From Epiperipatus broadwayi (lineage: Eukaryota > Onychophora > Udeonychophora > Euonychophora > Peripatidae), in NCBI GenBank assembly GCA_028023455.1, contig JAQFVV010000030.1, positions 5,102,501-5,166,500 of the forward strand: 64,000 bases of DNA, given 5' to 3'. The stretch's first letter is position 1. The number at the start of each line of letters is the position of its first letter. A program made the position numbers and the translations under genes. The notes beneath the pieces were generated by a model. The model had not been told where the DNA came from and searched no databases. It saw only the letters and a program-made list of their open reading frames with translations. Of this stretch, positions 50,149 to 61,500 are shown one piece after another.

Positions 50149-51436
50149 ATGAAGATTCTTTACAAATACACCATTGACGCAATTGCACTTTATGAGATTT
50201 ATCTCATAAAAATGGAGATTCTTTACAATTACACCATTGATGCAATTGCATTTCATGAGATTTATCTCATTATAAAAAATGGAGATTCTTTATAAATACA
50301 CCATTGATGCAATTGCATTTCATGAGATTTATCTCATTATAAAAAATGGAGATTCTTTATAAATACACCATTGATGCAAATGCACTTCATGAGATTTATC
50401 TCATAAAAATGGAGATTCTTTACAAATACACCATTGATGCAATTGCACTTCATGAGATTTATCTCATAAAAATGGAGATTCTTTACAAATACCCCATTGA
50501 TGCAATTGCACTTCAGGAGATGTATCTCATAAAATGGAGATTCTTTACAATTACACCATTGATGCATTTGCACTTCATGAGATTTATCTCATTATAAAAA
50601 ATGGAGATTCTTTATAAATACACCATTGATGCAAATGCACTTCATGAGATTTATCTCATAAAAACGGAGATTCTTTACAAATACACCATTGATGCAATTG
50701 CACTTCATGAGATTTATCTCATAAAAATGGAGATTCTTTACAAATACCCCATTGATGCAATTGCACTTCAGGAGATGTATCTCATAAAAATGGAGATTCT
50801 TAACAAATACACCATTGATGCATTTGCACTTCATGAGATTTATCTCATAAAAATGGAGATTCTTTACAAATACCCCATTGATGCAATTGCACTTCATGAG
50901 ATTTATCTCATAAAAATGGAGATTCTTTACAAATACACCATTGATGCAATTGCACTTCATGAGATTTATCTCATTATAAAAATGGAGATTCTTTACAAAT
51001 ACACCATTGATGCAATTGCACTTCATGAGATTTATCTCATTATAAAAATGGAGATTCTTTACAAATACACCATTGATGCAATTGCACTTCATGAGATTTA
51101 TCTCATTATAAAAATGGAGATTCTTTACAAATACCCCATTGATGCAATTGCACTTCATGAGATTTATCTCATAAAAATGGAGATTCTTTACAAATACCCC
51201 ATTGATGCAATTGCACTTCATGAGATTTATCTCATTATAAAAATGGAGATTCTTTACAAATACACCATTGATGCAATTGCACTTCATGAGATTTATCTCA
51301 TTATAAAAAATGGAGATTCTTTATAAATACACCATTGATGCAATTGCACTTCATGAGATTTATCTCATTATAAAAATGGAGATTCTTTATAAATGCACCA
51401 TTGATGCAATTGCACTTCATGAGATTTATCTCATTC
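50149..51436. repeat. Minisatellite, 20 units of 62-67 bp
   Basis: Twenty head-to-tail units, most 63 bp, others 66 or 67 bp by an extra ttat before the A run. Each unit contains gagattctttacaaatacac, the perfect palindrome TGCAATTGCA and the inverted repeat TGAGAT-TT-ATCTCA. Because most lengths are multiples of three and the motif lacks stops, both strands stay open over 700 bases (50601-51326 plus, 50592-51287 minus). The predicted peptides merely echo the repeat, and no promoter or flanking domain supports translation. Confidence 0.9.
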
Positions 51437-51824
51437 TTCTAACAATGTGTATTTTCCAAAACTTATTTCCTTTGCATTAATATTTTTATTTTCATTAGAA
51501 AGTCAGTTTTCATGCAAGTCTTTCTATATATGTGCTGAAAATACTTTTAAGGCTTTAAACATATGCTGCAGTGTCAAACAAGAAGATTCAGTTTCTAAAT
51601 CATTGCCTGATGATCATTAATAATGAATTTATTTTCATATAATAAACATAAATTAAATCTTATCATTCCTGAAATTAACATTCCCATAATTGAAAATCAA
51701 TCGGTCTCAAAATGGAATTTAAGGAGATTTAACTGGAATCAGTATAATGAAGGATTTAAAATATTAATAGAATCTTATTTCATTCTTTTTTTGCTATAAC
51801 AGTGTACAAACAACTTTATATATA
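51437..51824. other. Gene-free stretch
   Basis: Nothing recognised between the minisatellite and the pogo/Tigger-like element. Confidence 0.4.
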
Positions 51825-53129
51825 CACCTGGGTCTCGTTTTACGCGGATTTATTTAACGTGATTTTGAAGTTACGCGATTCATGTTTCTTCGGAAATCGA
51901 ACTCCGATAATGCGCTATTACTTTAAATAATAAATTTCATGCACTTACGTCATATTGAAAGTAATAGCACATAATTGGAATTCCACTTTCATCTTAATAA
52001 TTTCAATATTTTCAGTGCTTTATAATAGTAAGATTTTATGCAATAATGAAATTAAAATCATGATTTCCACATTTTATGTACACACATTAAATTTTACAAG
52101 ATTATAATGTAAATTTGTTCAAACAATGCGCCTATTAATTTTGCATTTTAAATCACATTCTGTTTTTGCTTTTTAAAAAAGAACGTAATCAATTATTAAT
52201 CATTTAGTGTCCACAAGTTTATTTTTAAAAGCTGAGTAATAACAGTGGGCACAATTAAATTTGACAATTAAAAATTAAAATCTGATTTTTAATTGTAATT
52301 AACAATTTAAAAATTACTTAAGGCGACCTGAAATTAATGTGATGTGAAACGAAATTTGAATTTTAAACGGAATTGAAAATTAAAGACAAAAATAAGAATT
52401 TAATTTTTAGTTGTTAGTTTTAATTAAATTTTTCCCAGCAGTGTAGAAAAAGATAATGAAACAGAAGTGGAACCTGTTCCTTTCACTGCAAAAATGATTC
52501 GAGAAGGTCTTCAACTTTCTAATCAGTTGGCAAATTATTTTTTATTAATGACACTAATCACGAACGTGCTCTTAAATTCCGAGAGCTAAATGGTTATATG
52601 TCTGGATATCGCGAGTTTCATAAACAATTAATAAATCATCGTCTCAAAGATTAATTACTAGTTACGTTGTCACCAGAAAACCATTAACACAACATGAGAG
52701 TGAAGTTGGCGTTAGTTGTATTTCCTCTTGTGAAGAATCTGATTTTTTACCAGTTTGCAAATGAACCTGTTTATCGGCAAATAGTGATAATAATTAAAAC
52801 ATGTATTAAAAAATGTAAATTACTATACTGTAAATTATGCATAAAAATATATTGTTTTGAATAAAATTAAATATTATAGTTAAAAAAAGTTTGTCATGTA
52901 TCAACTTTTTTCAAATTTGAAATTTTTTATTAGTCATATTTTATTTCCTTATTTTTTTGCGCGCGAATTTTAAAGTAATTTTACATTGGTGCTTTGCTTT
53001 TATGCGATTTTTGAAAAATCACAGTCCGTATCCCCCCTTTTTCAAGGTAAGTTACATCTATTTTTGTGCGATTTCTTTTACACATGTTTTCTGAGGAACC
53101 TATCTATCGCGTAAAACGAGATCCAGGTG
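51825..53129 (+). mobile_element. pogo/Tigger-like DNA transposon, internally deleted (1,305 bp)
   Basis: Termini CACCTGGGTCTCGTTTTACG (51825) and the reverse complement ending CCAGGTG at 53129 form terminal inverted repeats of about 20 bp with one mismatch, flanked on both sides by TA, the target duplication of Tc1/mariner-type elements. The subterminal ctcgttttacgcg and repeated gcgattttgaa blocks are typical of the pogo/Tigger group. Only the C-terminal end of a transposase remains inside. Confidence 0.75.
52452..52653 (+). pseudogene. Tigger transposase C-terminal remnant
   Basis: Two frames give EVEPVPFTAKMIREGLQLSN and then NDTNHERALKFRELNGYM, ending at a stop near 52653. This resembles the acidic C-terminal tail of pogo/Tigger transposases, where a helical segment follows the catalytic domain. 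A frameshift lies in the T-rich run between them. The DNA-binding and DDE domains are missing, so the copy cannot move by itself. Confidence 0.6.
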
Positions 53130-53320
53130 TATATATTTATTAATGCAGTTTAAAAGTTGGCTAAGTTTGGACATTTTTGCAGTTTTTGTCAGGGCTATAC
53201 ATTATTTTCTTGACCAATATTAGACTAAATTCTTAATAAACCATCATGATCTTAAGTAATAGTTATACATATTAATCATTTTCACTAGGTAGCATTCATC
53301 ATAATTTCTTTGTAATCAAA

Positions 53321-55990
53321 ATGGTTAGTAATGTGATGGAGAATAGAAATAGAAGTAGAAACAATAGTGAAAGATGTGGATGGAGAGTGAATGATAAGAA
53401 TAAGTTGGAAGAGTATAAAATACAAGTTGAAGAAACCATAGAAGAGTTGGTTGGGGATGAGTATAAGGACTAGTGTGATGAAATAGAAAAAGTGACAAAT
53501 AAGGTTTTATGTGAGAATATTCAGAAAAATAAAAGTAATAAAAAGTGAGAGTTAGTAAAAGTGTAAAAGATATGAAAAAAGCATGCAGCGAATATGTGTG
53601 CTATTAAGAACAAAGAAAGTGAAAAAGATATTAATGCTAAATGAGAAAAGTACTTAGAAAAGAAATTAGCTAAAGTAGATAATTATATAGAGAGAATGAA
53701 ATTGAATAGTAAATTGTTGGAGGATATTAATAAAAGTGGAAGAGATGGGAGTAAAAAATTTTGGAATTACATTAAAAGGAGAAATGTAGGAAATAGATAG
53801 CATTACTAGATGGTGAGGGAATAGAGTGTAGCTCTAGAGAATTAAAAGAATCTTGAATAGGTATGTAATGGGTATAGAAAAGATGTTATATGTGAAGGAC
53901 AGAGAGATAGAAAATATGAAAGCATATAGTAATGGGAATATTAGGTTTACAGAAAATGATCTGAATGTGGCAGGGTAGAAATTAAAAAGTGGAAAGGCAA
54001 GAGGTTTGGATAGATGGGCAGCAGAGATGGTAATGAATATAGGGCAAAAGTAAAGCTATTATCATGTTTTAATAAGATGGCACAGAAGAGAGTTTTTCCG
54101 GGTAGTTGGAGTAATACAAGAGTAAGATTATTATTTAAAGGAGAAAGGGTAAGGATCATAGAAAGTTAAACAATTATAGACTGATAGCGGTAACATCAGT
54201 GTTATATAAAGTTTTTTCATATATGGTGGCTGGAAGAGTTGCAAAATGGATGGAAGAAAATAATATAGTGGGGGAAATGCAAGGAGGTTTTAGATCCCAT
54301 AGGCGTATAGGAGAGATTATGGATATGAGTAGGAAGTTTTATAGGTATAGAGAAGGCATATGATAGAGTAAATAGATATAGATTATGGATAAGTTTAGAA
54401 AATTTGTGAATGGATGAAGCTTTAGTGGATATTAGTAAGAAATTATATGAAAATAATTACTATACTTATCAATTAGGGGATATAGAATCAGTTAAAGTTA
54501 AAAATTGGGTAGGACTAAGGCAAGGATGCCCTACGTCACCTATTTTGTTTTTGTTGTAATTGAGTGAAATGGAGAGAGCAATAGAAAGACTAGGAAGAGG
54601 GATAGAGATACCGTTAATAGGTGACAAGGGAGTATATACTTTGTCAGGTCTTTTTTTGTGGATGATGTCTTTTTGTGTGCAGAAAGAATAGAAGATATGG
54701 AAGTTATGCTGAGGACATGTGCAAGGGTGGATAAAGAGGTGCGGATTAAATTTACTGAAGAAAAATCAAATATAATGATGGTTACTACTAGGGAAAGAGA
54801 AGACAAAGATTTTTTATTGGGGGATATAAAGTTAAGTGTTGTGAATAGATACAGTTATTTGGGAATTATCTTGAGTAATCAGAAAAATTGCTTGGATGAA
54901 TGGGAGAAAAAATTGATAAATGAAGAAAAAAAAGGGATTGATAAAGAAATTAACTGTTTATATAATAAATATTATATAGCTAGAATTATATGGAAGGGAG
55001 TGGCAGTAGCAGGATTAACATATGGCAATGATGTGTTATGTGTTAGTAGAGGGGTGTTAGATTACTTAGAAAAAGTACAAAGGGAAGTAGGAAGACATGC
55101 ATTAGATGCAGATGTGTGGACAGCAAAGGAGACAATTCAAGGAGAAATGGGATGGTCAAGTTTTTATATGAGAGATGCAAAAAGCAAAATGAAAATGTTT
55201 GGTAGATTACAGTTTGTGGATAATAAAAGAATAGCCAAAATAGTATTTAATTGGGTTACGAGTAAAGGGCAGGCAACAAGATGGGTGAGAAAAGTAACGT
55301 GGTATGCAGAAGATTTGGATAAAGAATTTATATCAATATACTTCTATAAAATATGGGATGATTATGTTAGGAGGATTATTGAGTGTTATAGTGGTAAGAA
55401 ATGGGATAAAAGAATAGATGTATTAATCAAGAATAGGGAGTTGAAGAGATGGAGAACTAGTATGGAGAGTAAAAAGAGTTTAAGTATATATAGAAGTAAA
55501 CAGAACATTGAGTGTGAGTTAATTTATGATAATAGCAATGAAAGTAGTTTATTGTTTAAGGCTTGAACAGAATCTTTAGAAATAAGGGAATATACACGTA
55601 AATGGAAAAATATGGGTGATTTAGTCTGTAAGTTGTGTAAAGAAGGCATAGAAAATATTAGGCATCTGTTACTTCAATGTAAATGTTTGGAAGCAGAAAG
55701 GTACAAATAATGAAGTTATGGAAGGTTAAATATGAACAAAGTGATTATACAGAAAGTGAGTTATTGGTTTTTATGCTAGGTTTGGGGAAAAATAAGGGGG
55801 ATTTAGATATGAAGGCCATGGAGTTGACAAAGATTATGTTGTGGAAATGGGATGGAGCTGATTATGAGAAAACTTAGGGTGGGGAATGGAAAGGGAAGGT
55901 AAAGTGGCTAACAGATTTCTCTGGGCATAGTTGCTGAGAGATTCCTGACTCCATATAAGGAGAAGTCACAGTGCGTCACATCACATGAAT
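53321..55990 (+). pseudogene. Non-LTR retrotransposon (LINE), long degenerate copy with RT domain
   Basis: The frame starts near 53321 in the linker following an endonuclease domain (WRVNDKNKLEEYKIQVEE), with an INKSGRDGSKKFWNYIKRR thumb-proximal segment. The reverse transcriptase follows: SGKARGLDRWAAEMV (about 53990-54030), FKGERVR, LIAVTSVLYKVFSYMVAGRV (about 54182-54240), EMQGGFR, GLRQGCPTSPILF (about 54511-54550) and the catalytic FVDD (about 54653-54664). A continuous frame of 302 residues (54658-55566) covers the RT end and the EVGRHALDADVWTAKETIQG segment. A C-terminal zinc knuckle CKLCKEGIENIRHLLLQC (about 55627-55680) and a 3' untranslated region complete it. Stops and frameshifts in the first half make it inactive. 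The N-terminal endonuclease is absent. Confidence 0.8.
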
Positions 55991-56689
55991 ATTTGATATT
56001 CTTCTTAGTAATTAATATGACTGATTAATACTCTCATAGATATGAAAGACATATCTTTTAAAACAATTAAAGGTGAGGCACAACAATCCTGTTATCTGCA
56101 AAAATAAAGTAAATGTATAGCTTTAATATATTATGTGATATTAATAGTATCAAAATTACTATGGAAGGTTTTAACAAAAGTCAATTTGAGTCTATTTGAA
56201 GTGTACTATGAATTAATTTTTTTATGTATTACCAAAATATTATTATTTAATAACTTTTGAGATCAGTACTTGTGCATTATCTACTAAGCTTGGCAGCCCT
56301 TTTTTAATGTATAGTTTCAGGGGTCTACAATTTTTTTTCTTTAATTTTATTTTACAGAATATATGTTAGTTGTTAAGTTTATTCAAAAAGTTTATTTTTT
56401 TTTTAATTTTATTTATATCATAACATTTAAATAACTACATGCTCTGGATTGTCATACTTTATTTTAATTCAGCATATGCAAAACATTGGGAAAAAGACAA
56501 AACAAAAAACATTGGCGAATGAAGTGAAGACACTTGGATTCTTGTTTAGCTGAATTTATGTGGCATCATCTGCCTAAAGAAGATTCATTTGTGATGATTT
56601 TGGAGACTATTAGGGATTTCAGGCCACCAACTTGAGATATTTCATGTATTTATTTTATTTTTGTATTAATAACTACTTAATATATATAA
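55991..56689. other. Gene-free stretch
   Basis: Nothing recognised. Confidence 0.4.
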
Positions 56690-56825
56690 GAAAAATAGAT
56701 AGATAGGGAAGATTGACTATTCAGGAAAGATAAAATTGTAACTACTTTACAGATTTACCGCTTAGCAATCTGTAGTTATATTTTTATAATCTTTACTGCA
56801 TAATGAACCTTCCCTATCTATTGAA
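56690..56825. mobile_element. Small foldback element
   Basis: atagatagatagggaag (about 56696) pairs with cttccctatctatt (about 56809). Inner blocks gtaactactttacag and ctgtagttatatt also pair. No coding capacity. Confidence 0.55.
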
Positions 56826-57044
56826 TTACAAGAAAAAATATAAAAGATATATTATATAATAAATAAAATTTAAATATAATTAAAATTTTTACAGAAAAAA
56901 AAAAATTTTTTTTTAAATAATAAAAAGAATGTAAATTTTAAATACAATCCTTGACAACTAACACATATTCAGTAAAAGAAAATTGGGGGAAAAAAGTAGC
57001 CTTGTAAAACTATTAGCAATATATCTTTTACTTCTAAAAAATCT

Positions 57045-57600
57045 ATGGTAGATGGTAAAATGTTTGAGAATAATAATGGTATTGATAATGGTAATAATGA
57101 ATCAAGTAAGAAATGGATTAAACTTTCATATTATCGTAGGATTTATAATACTTTAAGGTATAATAAAAAATATATTGATGAGAATATAAATATTGGCTGG
57201 TCAAATAGTAAAAATCTTGATCAATCAATAGGTAATTATAGGTTGAGATGATTTACAGTTCAAAAAAGGAATTGTATATAAAGTTACATGCAAAATTTAT
57301 AAAATGACTTACTTTGGGCATACTGGAAAACAATTAGAAATAAGAGTCAAAGAACATAATAATGCTATTAAAAGAAGAGATGATAGGTCTGCATTATATA
57401 TTCACTACTTGAAATATGGCCGTAGAATAGATGCTACAAAAAGTATTAAATATTTAAATTTCATCAAAGATCCAAAAAGAAGACAAATATATGAAACATA
57501 TTGTATTAAAAATAATTTGACTAATTATATGAATATTTATAAGACTTTTACAAATTTGGTTAATAATTGCTTGATTAAAAATGAGTGGAAAATTATATAG
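57045..57600 (+). pseudogene. Penelope-like element, GIY-YIG endonuclease end (copy 1)
   Basis: C-terminal part of a Penelope-like retroelement. The linker reads SKKWIKLSYYRRIYNTLRYN (57105-57165), followed by a short frame break and then the GIY-YIG nuclease: KGIVYKVTC (about 57266-57292, the GIY strand), MTYFGHTGKQLEIRVKEH (57304-57357, the YIG strand written YFG, plus the conserved Arg and His), HYLKYGRRID and a helical end to 57600. The nuclease nicks DNA to prime reverse transcription in these elements. The reverse transcriptase itself is not present upstream. YIG to YFG and the frame break indicate an inactive copy. Confidence 0.75.
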
Positions 57601-57639
57601 GTTGATATATATAATTGTATTTTAAAAAATGCACGAAAT

Positions 57640-57910
57640 ATTGTTTAACATATTGTTATGATATAATCAATTGTTTTGTAATTATTCAATTTATGTATGA
57701 GTGTTTTGATTTGTTTTAATTATTTATATTATTATTGTTTGTTTTAATTCCATTATTGGACACTGGATGGTTTTATGTCAGGTGATTCGTTAATGTTAAA
57801 TAGTTTAGTAACATTTGAAAAGGGCACTAAAGCAGGTGCTGAAAAAAGCTTTCTATGTATAAAATTATTATTTGATTATATAGCTGTTGTAAAGAATTAT
57901 TATTTTTTTG
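57640..57910 (+). repeat. Penelope-like element 3' untranslated region, copy 1
   Basis: Downstream of the GIY-YIG frame. The blocks tgttttgatttgttttaat, ggatggttttatgtc and agggcactaaagcaggtgct recur in the same order at 62463-62720. The segment 57805-57865 may hold a decayed hammerhead: stem II GGCAC/GTGCT, then GAA and the palindrome-like AAAGCTTT, but TTGAAAA where CTGANGA is expected. Confidence 0.6.
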
Positions 57911-58041
57911 ATTATTGTTATTTGTTTATTTCTAATTAATCAATAAATTTATTAATCATTACTTTAAATTACTCCAGCGAAGTTATTTAATATTAAAGTA
58001 AATTAAGTACTATATTGTGTATTATCTTGCGTTATAGTTAT

Positions 58042-58329
58042 CAGAGTCCTTACAATTTCCGAACTAGTTCTGGTTTAATGGTCTCTTTAGAATTATTGAG
58101 ATGGCATTAAAGTAATGAAAGTCACTTTTAAAGTTCACTCACATTATTTATAGTTGGTAGTTATGATTAATTTATTTATGACCAATGCATTCATGGTACA
58201 GAGTCCTTACAATTTCCGAACTAGTTCTGGTTTAATGGTATATGGATGTTTGTACACATAAAGTTCACTAACATTATTTATAGTTGGTAGTTATGATTAA
58301 TTTATTTATGATCAATGCATTCATGGTAC
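58042..58329. repeat. 157-bp tandem duplication
   Basis: cagagtccttacaatttccg occurs at 58042 and 58199. The block ending gaccaatgcattcatggtac follows both. The second unit is about 26 bp shorter because of a deletion and replacement in its middle. Confidence 0.85.
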
Positions 58330-59134
58330 CTAACAGTCCAAACCATTAATGAAGATCAGCACTGATATAATGATCCTAGCATATTGTACATATCCTTTAC
58401 TTTTGCAGTTATTTTAGCACTTATGGTCATGGTGCAGCAAGAAATATTGATGGTTGCTCTTTATAATATTATGCCCAAGATTAGCATTGACTTGATGATG
58501 ATTAGTTATACTTTTGTAAATACCTTCAATCATCAGTAATAACATGCAGGTTAACATGAAACAATGTTTTGAATAGTAATATCCTCTTCACCTATCACTG
58601 ATTTGACCTGTAACAACTAGCATGGAAAGTGAACCAGTGACCTTTAGATTTATGAATACTGAATTTAAGATTGTTGCATTTTTATTTACTATTGTCAAAC
58701 TCACTCCACTCACAACCTTGACACCATCCACCCCAGATAAGTACAATAATGATTATTACTAATCATTTAAGATATTTCTCTGACTAACTAGGCTATTCTA
58801 ATAGAATTTAACTAGATGATTGAAGTAATGCAAAATAAAAGTTAGTTATCTGTATAAAATGTTATTTTATATAATGTATATACTGTAACAATACACTTTT
58901 ATATGCTTTAGCATGTAATTAAATAAATTTCTTTTACGATAATGTAATTTGTGCTTTATCTAAAGCTTTCAATTTAATAAAAATTTATTTTCTGCTATAT
59001 CAGTTTTAAATATGTTTAAAAAGTCTTCTATGAAACATTTTCTTAACTACAGTTATTGGAGAAAACTGGCAATACCATCAAAATGCAATAAATTTAAGTT
59101 TCTTTATCTATTTTTCAAATATTCAAATTGAGAA
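58330..59134. other. Gene-free stretch
   Basis: No recognisable coding signal. It may include eroded upstream parts of the Penelope-like element that follows. Confidence 0.35.
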
Positions 59135-60110
59135 ATGTGCTTTTCTGTTTTTTTTTTTTATGGTAATTATTCATATAATGTGAATGAGATTAATTTTAAT
59201 GACGCCGAATTTCTTCCTGGTAGAGATGCCATAGCTGTGCTATATCATGTAAAACATTTTTATAGCAATCACCCTAAACACTTAAAGATTATTCTTCCCT
59301 ACAGTCACTCTTTAAGGATTAAAAGAATTTGCAGTGATGAGGGATTTCTTCAAAATAATAAGGTTTTGTATAATAAATTTATCAATATAAAATATCCTAA
59401 AGCTCTGTTAGATAGGGCAGTAGTAAAATTTTCAGGAGTTGATGAAAAGAAACTTCTGTCTAAGAAAAGAAATAGTTAATTGATAGGTATACCACTGGTT
59501 CTTACCTTTAATGATGATTTACCTAATATTAACCGAATATTATGGAAACATTTTAATATATTAAATTTGAAATTATCTGAGATCTGTTTTTCCCTATCCA
59601 CCTAAAGTAGATCGTAGATATAGGACATTTAGGGATAGACTCGTAAGGATATCTTTTAGTACTAATTTTGTGTCAGAAAAGGAATGTTTTTCATGTGACG
59701 ATAAGAGTTTTCTAACATGCAAACATATTGTTACAAAGATGGTTCAGGGGAATACCATTCATGATTTTAAATGGGGTATCCCCAACTATGTCAATTATAA
59801 AAGTGTGAATTTAGTATATTTAATGTAATGTAATAGGTGCTTGAGTCATAACATATGTGAGTCAACACAATCTACATATTAGAATAACTAATTATGGGTT
59901 TGATGTTTTACATAAAAATACAGACCAGTTTCTAAACATTTTAATTTACCTGATCACTCAATTGATTTAAGAGTGATTATATTGGATGATATTTTTTCTT
60001 CCATGAGAGAGAGAGGGGAAGCAGACGGAAAGATTTTTTATTTTTAAATTTAAGATGTTACATCCTTATGATGTGAATATAGGTACTATCACATCCTTGA
60101 ATTACCTAGT
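59135..60110 (+). pseudogene. Penelope-like element: RT thumb, linker and GIY-YIG end (copy 2)
   Basis: Different Penelope-like family from the copy at 57045. The frame 59135-59479 contains LPYSHSLRIKRICSDEGF (about 59298-59350) and FINIKYPKALLDRAV (about 59378-59422), characteristic of the end of the reverse transcriptase. Later frames give IPLVLTFNDDLPNINRILWK (59488-59545), then ECFSCDDKSFLTCKHIV (about 59682-59730, linker cysteines typical of the family), VNLVYLM at the GIY strand (about 59807), HFNLPDHSIDLRVIILDD (about 59938-59990) and FKMLHPYDVN (about 60050-60080). At least five frame breaks. The RT fingers and palm are absent. Confidence 0.75.
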
Positions 60111-60241
60111 TTATTAGGGATTTGTTTCCTATAGAACTTTTTAGTGTTCTATTTTTTATTGCTTTATTACTTGGTTTTTTATTTTATATGTGGACTAGTA
60201 AAAAAATAAGTATAGTGATTTTTTAATATATAATAGTATAT

Positions 60242-60459
60242 TTAAATAATAAGTGTAATAATGTGCAAGGCTAAATGGGTTTATAAGTAATCATTAAAAA
60301 CTAGTCAACACTTAGGCAATCCCAAATATCAACAACTTCAAACTGTTGTCAAGTTTGAAGTTCTTGATTTGATATTTGGTGTTGTCTAAGTGTTGACTGG
60401 TTTTTAATGATTACTTATAAACCCATTTAGCCTTGAACATTATTACACTTATTATTTAA
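60242..60459. mobile_element. Foldback element with about 95-bp arms
   Basis: Left arm ttaaataataagtgtaataa (60242) and aggctaaatgggtttataag pair with the mirrored right arm, which ends attatttaa at 60459. Inner blocks around caacacttaggcaa and ttgtctaagtgttg continue the stem. It lies just downstream of the Penelope-like coding remnant. Confidence 0.7.
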
Positions 60460-60778
60460 TTAATACTTTGGGTGCAATTTGAGAATTATAATTGCAGTTT
60501 GTAATGCTATAATTGACTATATCAGTCTGCATTCAAAATAGGTTTTATTTACCTGTTTAAAGAAGTTTATTTAAACTTGTTTGTATCAATAATTTCAATC
60601 TCCGTGGTCTAATTGCAATTTTTTGTACAAAGTTTTGTTGTATGTAATTGTTCTAGTCATTTATATTGTGCATACATGTCTTAAAATAATTTTTAATTTA
60701 TGTTTGTAAAGGTTTTTATTTTTGTGGGGTTTTGTAAAGTTTTATATGTATTTTATAAGAATTATATAAAAATGTGAT

Positions 60779-61070
60779 TAGGGATTCGAACTCAGACTTT
60801 CACAAGACCCTTAACTCTCCATGCCATCTCATTTTGCTAACCCACCTGATAATCACCAATATCATCAATATACGTATTTCATGCTAAACCAGCACTCATC
60901 AGTTGGTCCAGATTACCATCTCCACACATATATGCAATCAGTGCTCAGCTTTATATTAAGATAGCCAATATGTGTGTGATCAGGTGAATCAGCAATATGC
61001 GATGGCATGGAGAGTTGAGGTCATGTGAAAGTCTGAGTTCGAATCCCTTATATATTATGTGCAGATGTGT
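60779..61070. repeat. HH-A ribozyme repeat, locus 5 (short form with inverted ends)
   Basis: Ends gggattcgaactcagacttt (60780) and its reverse complement near 61030-61049 form inverted repeats of about 65 bp around one hammerhead. The right end reads gagttcgaatccc, close to a tRNA B box, a feature of this subfamily and of locus 1 but not of loci 3 and 4. It sits inside the 3' region of the Penelope-like element. Confidence 0.65.
60850..60915 (-). ncRNA. Hammerhead ribozyme, HH-A copy, stem I partly disturbed
   Basis: Minus strand: core is the complement of 60896-60902, stem II GTGCT/AGCAT with a G-U closing pair, GAA, palindrome ATACGTAT (60870-60877). A small duplication (atcatca) next to the palindrome shifts the 3' strand of stem I, leaving TTGAT opposite ACCAA (one mismatch). 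Confidence 0.55.
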
Positions 61071-61112
61071 GTAAGCTTGTACAGTGTATTAAGTTAAAAA
61101 TGTAACTACTGT

Positions 61113-61209
61113 CTTGCATTGGTGGTCGAGGGGTCAGCGCAACTGCCTTGCACTTGCAGGCAGTTGCCTGGGTTGCGGGCTTGCGTCCCGGCCGATGCTA
61201 TGACACTTA
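61113..61209 (+). mobile_element. tRNA-derived SINE, copy 3
   Basis: Head TTGCATTGGTGGTCGAGGGG, a T-arm-like GCGGGCTTGCGTCCCGG and tail CCGATGCTATGACACTT match copies at 24603 and 32068. Target-site duplications aaaaatgtaactactgt (61096-61112) and aaaaatgtaattactgt (61210-61226) agree at 16 of 17 positions. The anticodon arm has an insertion (TTGCACTTGCAGG), so no tRNA function is expected. Confidence 0.8.
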
Positions 61210-61432
61210 AAAAATGTAATTACTGTTTTTTTGTTATTTTAAAACAATAACAAGATATTTATCAGTTGGTTGATTGATAAGAATTGTTTTATATGGAATG
61301 TGTTACGAGATTTTGTAAGGAAAATTTTTTTAAAAAATTTATAAAAAAATTTAGCCTATAGGGAGGAATTAATTTTGTTATCTGATATGTGAATGTTTGT
61401 AATTTTTTTATGTTTAAATTCTGGAAGTACCC

Positions 61433-61500
61433 ATTTTGCGGTGCTTTCTGATGAAAGCCAGTCTGCTAGTTGAAATATTAAAGCAGCTTTATAGCAAAAT
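61433..61500 (+). ncRNA. Type I hammerhead ribozyme, HH-C (Penelope-like element 3' region)
   Basis: Outer stem ATTTTGC (61433-61439) pairs perfectly with GCAAAAT (61494-61500). Inner stem I TGCTTT (61442-61447) pairs with AAAGCA (61480-61485). Core is CTGATGA (61448-61454). Stem II is AA..CAG against CTG-type pairing with bulges (61455-61471, A-U closing pair). GAA is at 61472-61474, the short palindrome ATAT is stem III (61475-61478), and T61479 precedes the cleavage. It lies downstream of the Penelope-like coding remnant, as expected for ribozymes in the terminal repeats of these elements. Confidence 0.65.

Noticed and set aside
50592-51326. Two long ORFs of 231 and 241 codons treated as genes
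   Set aside because: They are overlapping products of one tandem repeat read on both strands, without promoter, domain or flanking coding sequence.
50149-51436. CRISPR-like array of regularly spaced repeats
   Set aside because: Units are contiguous with no variable spacers, and the surroundings are animal transposon remnants. This is a minisatellite.
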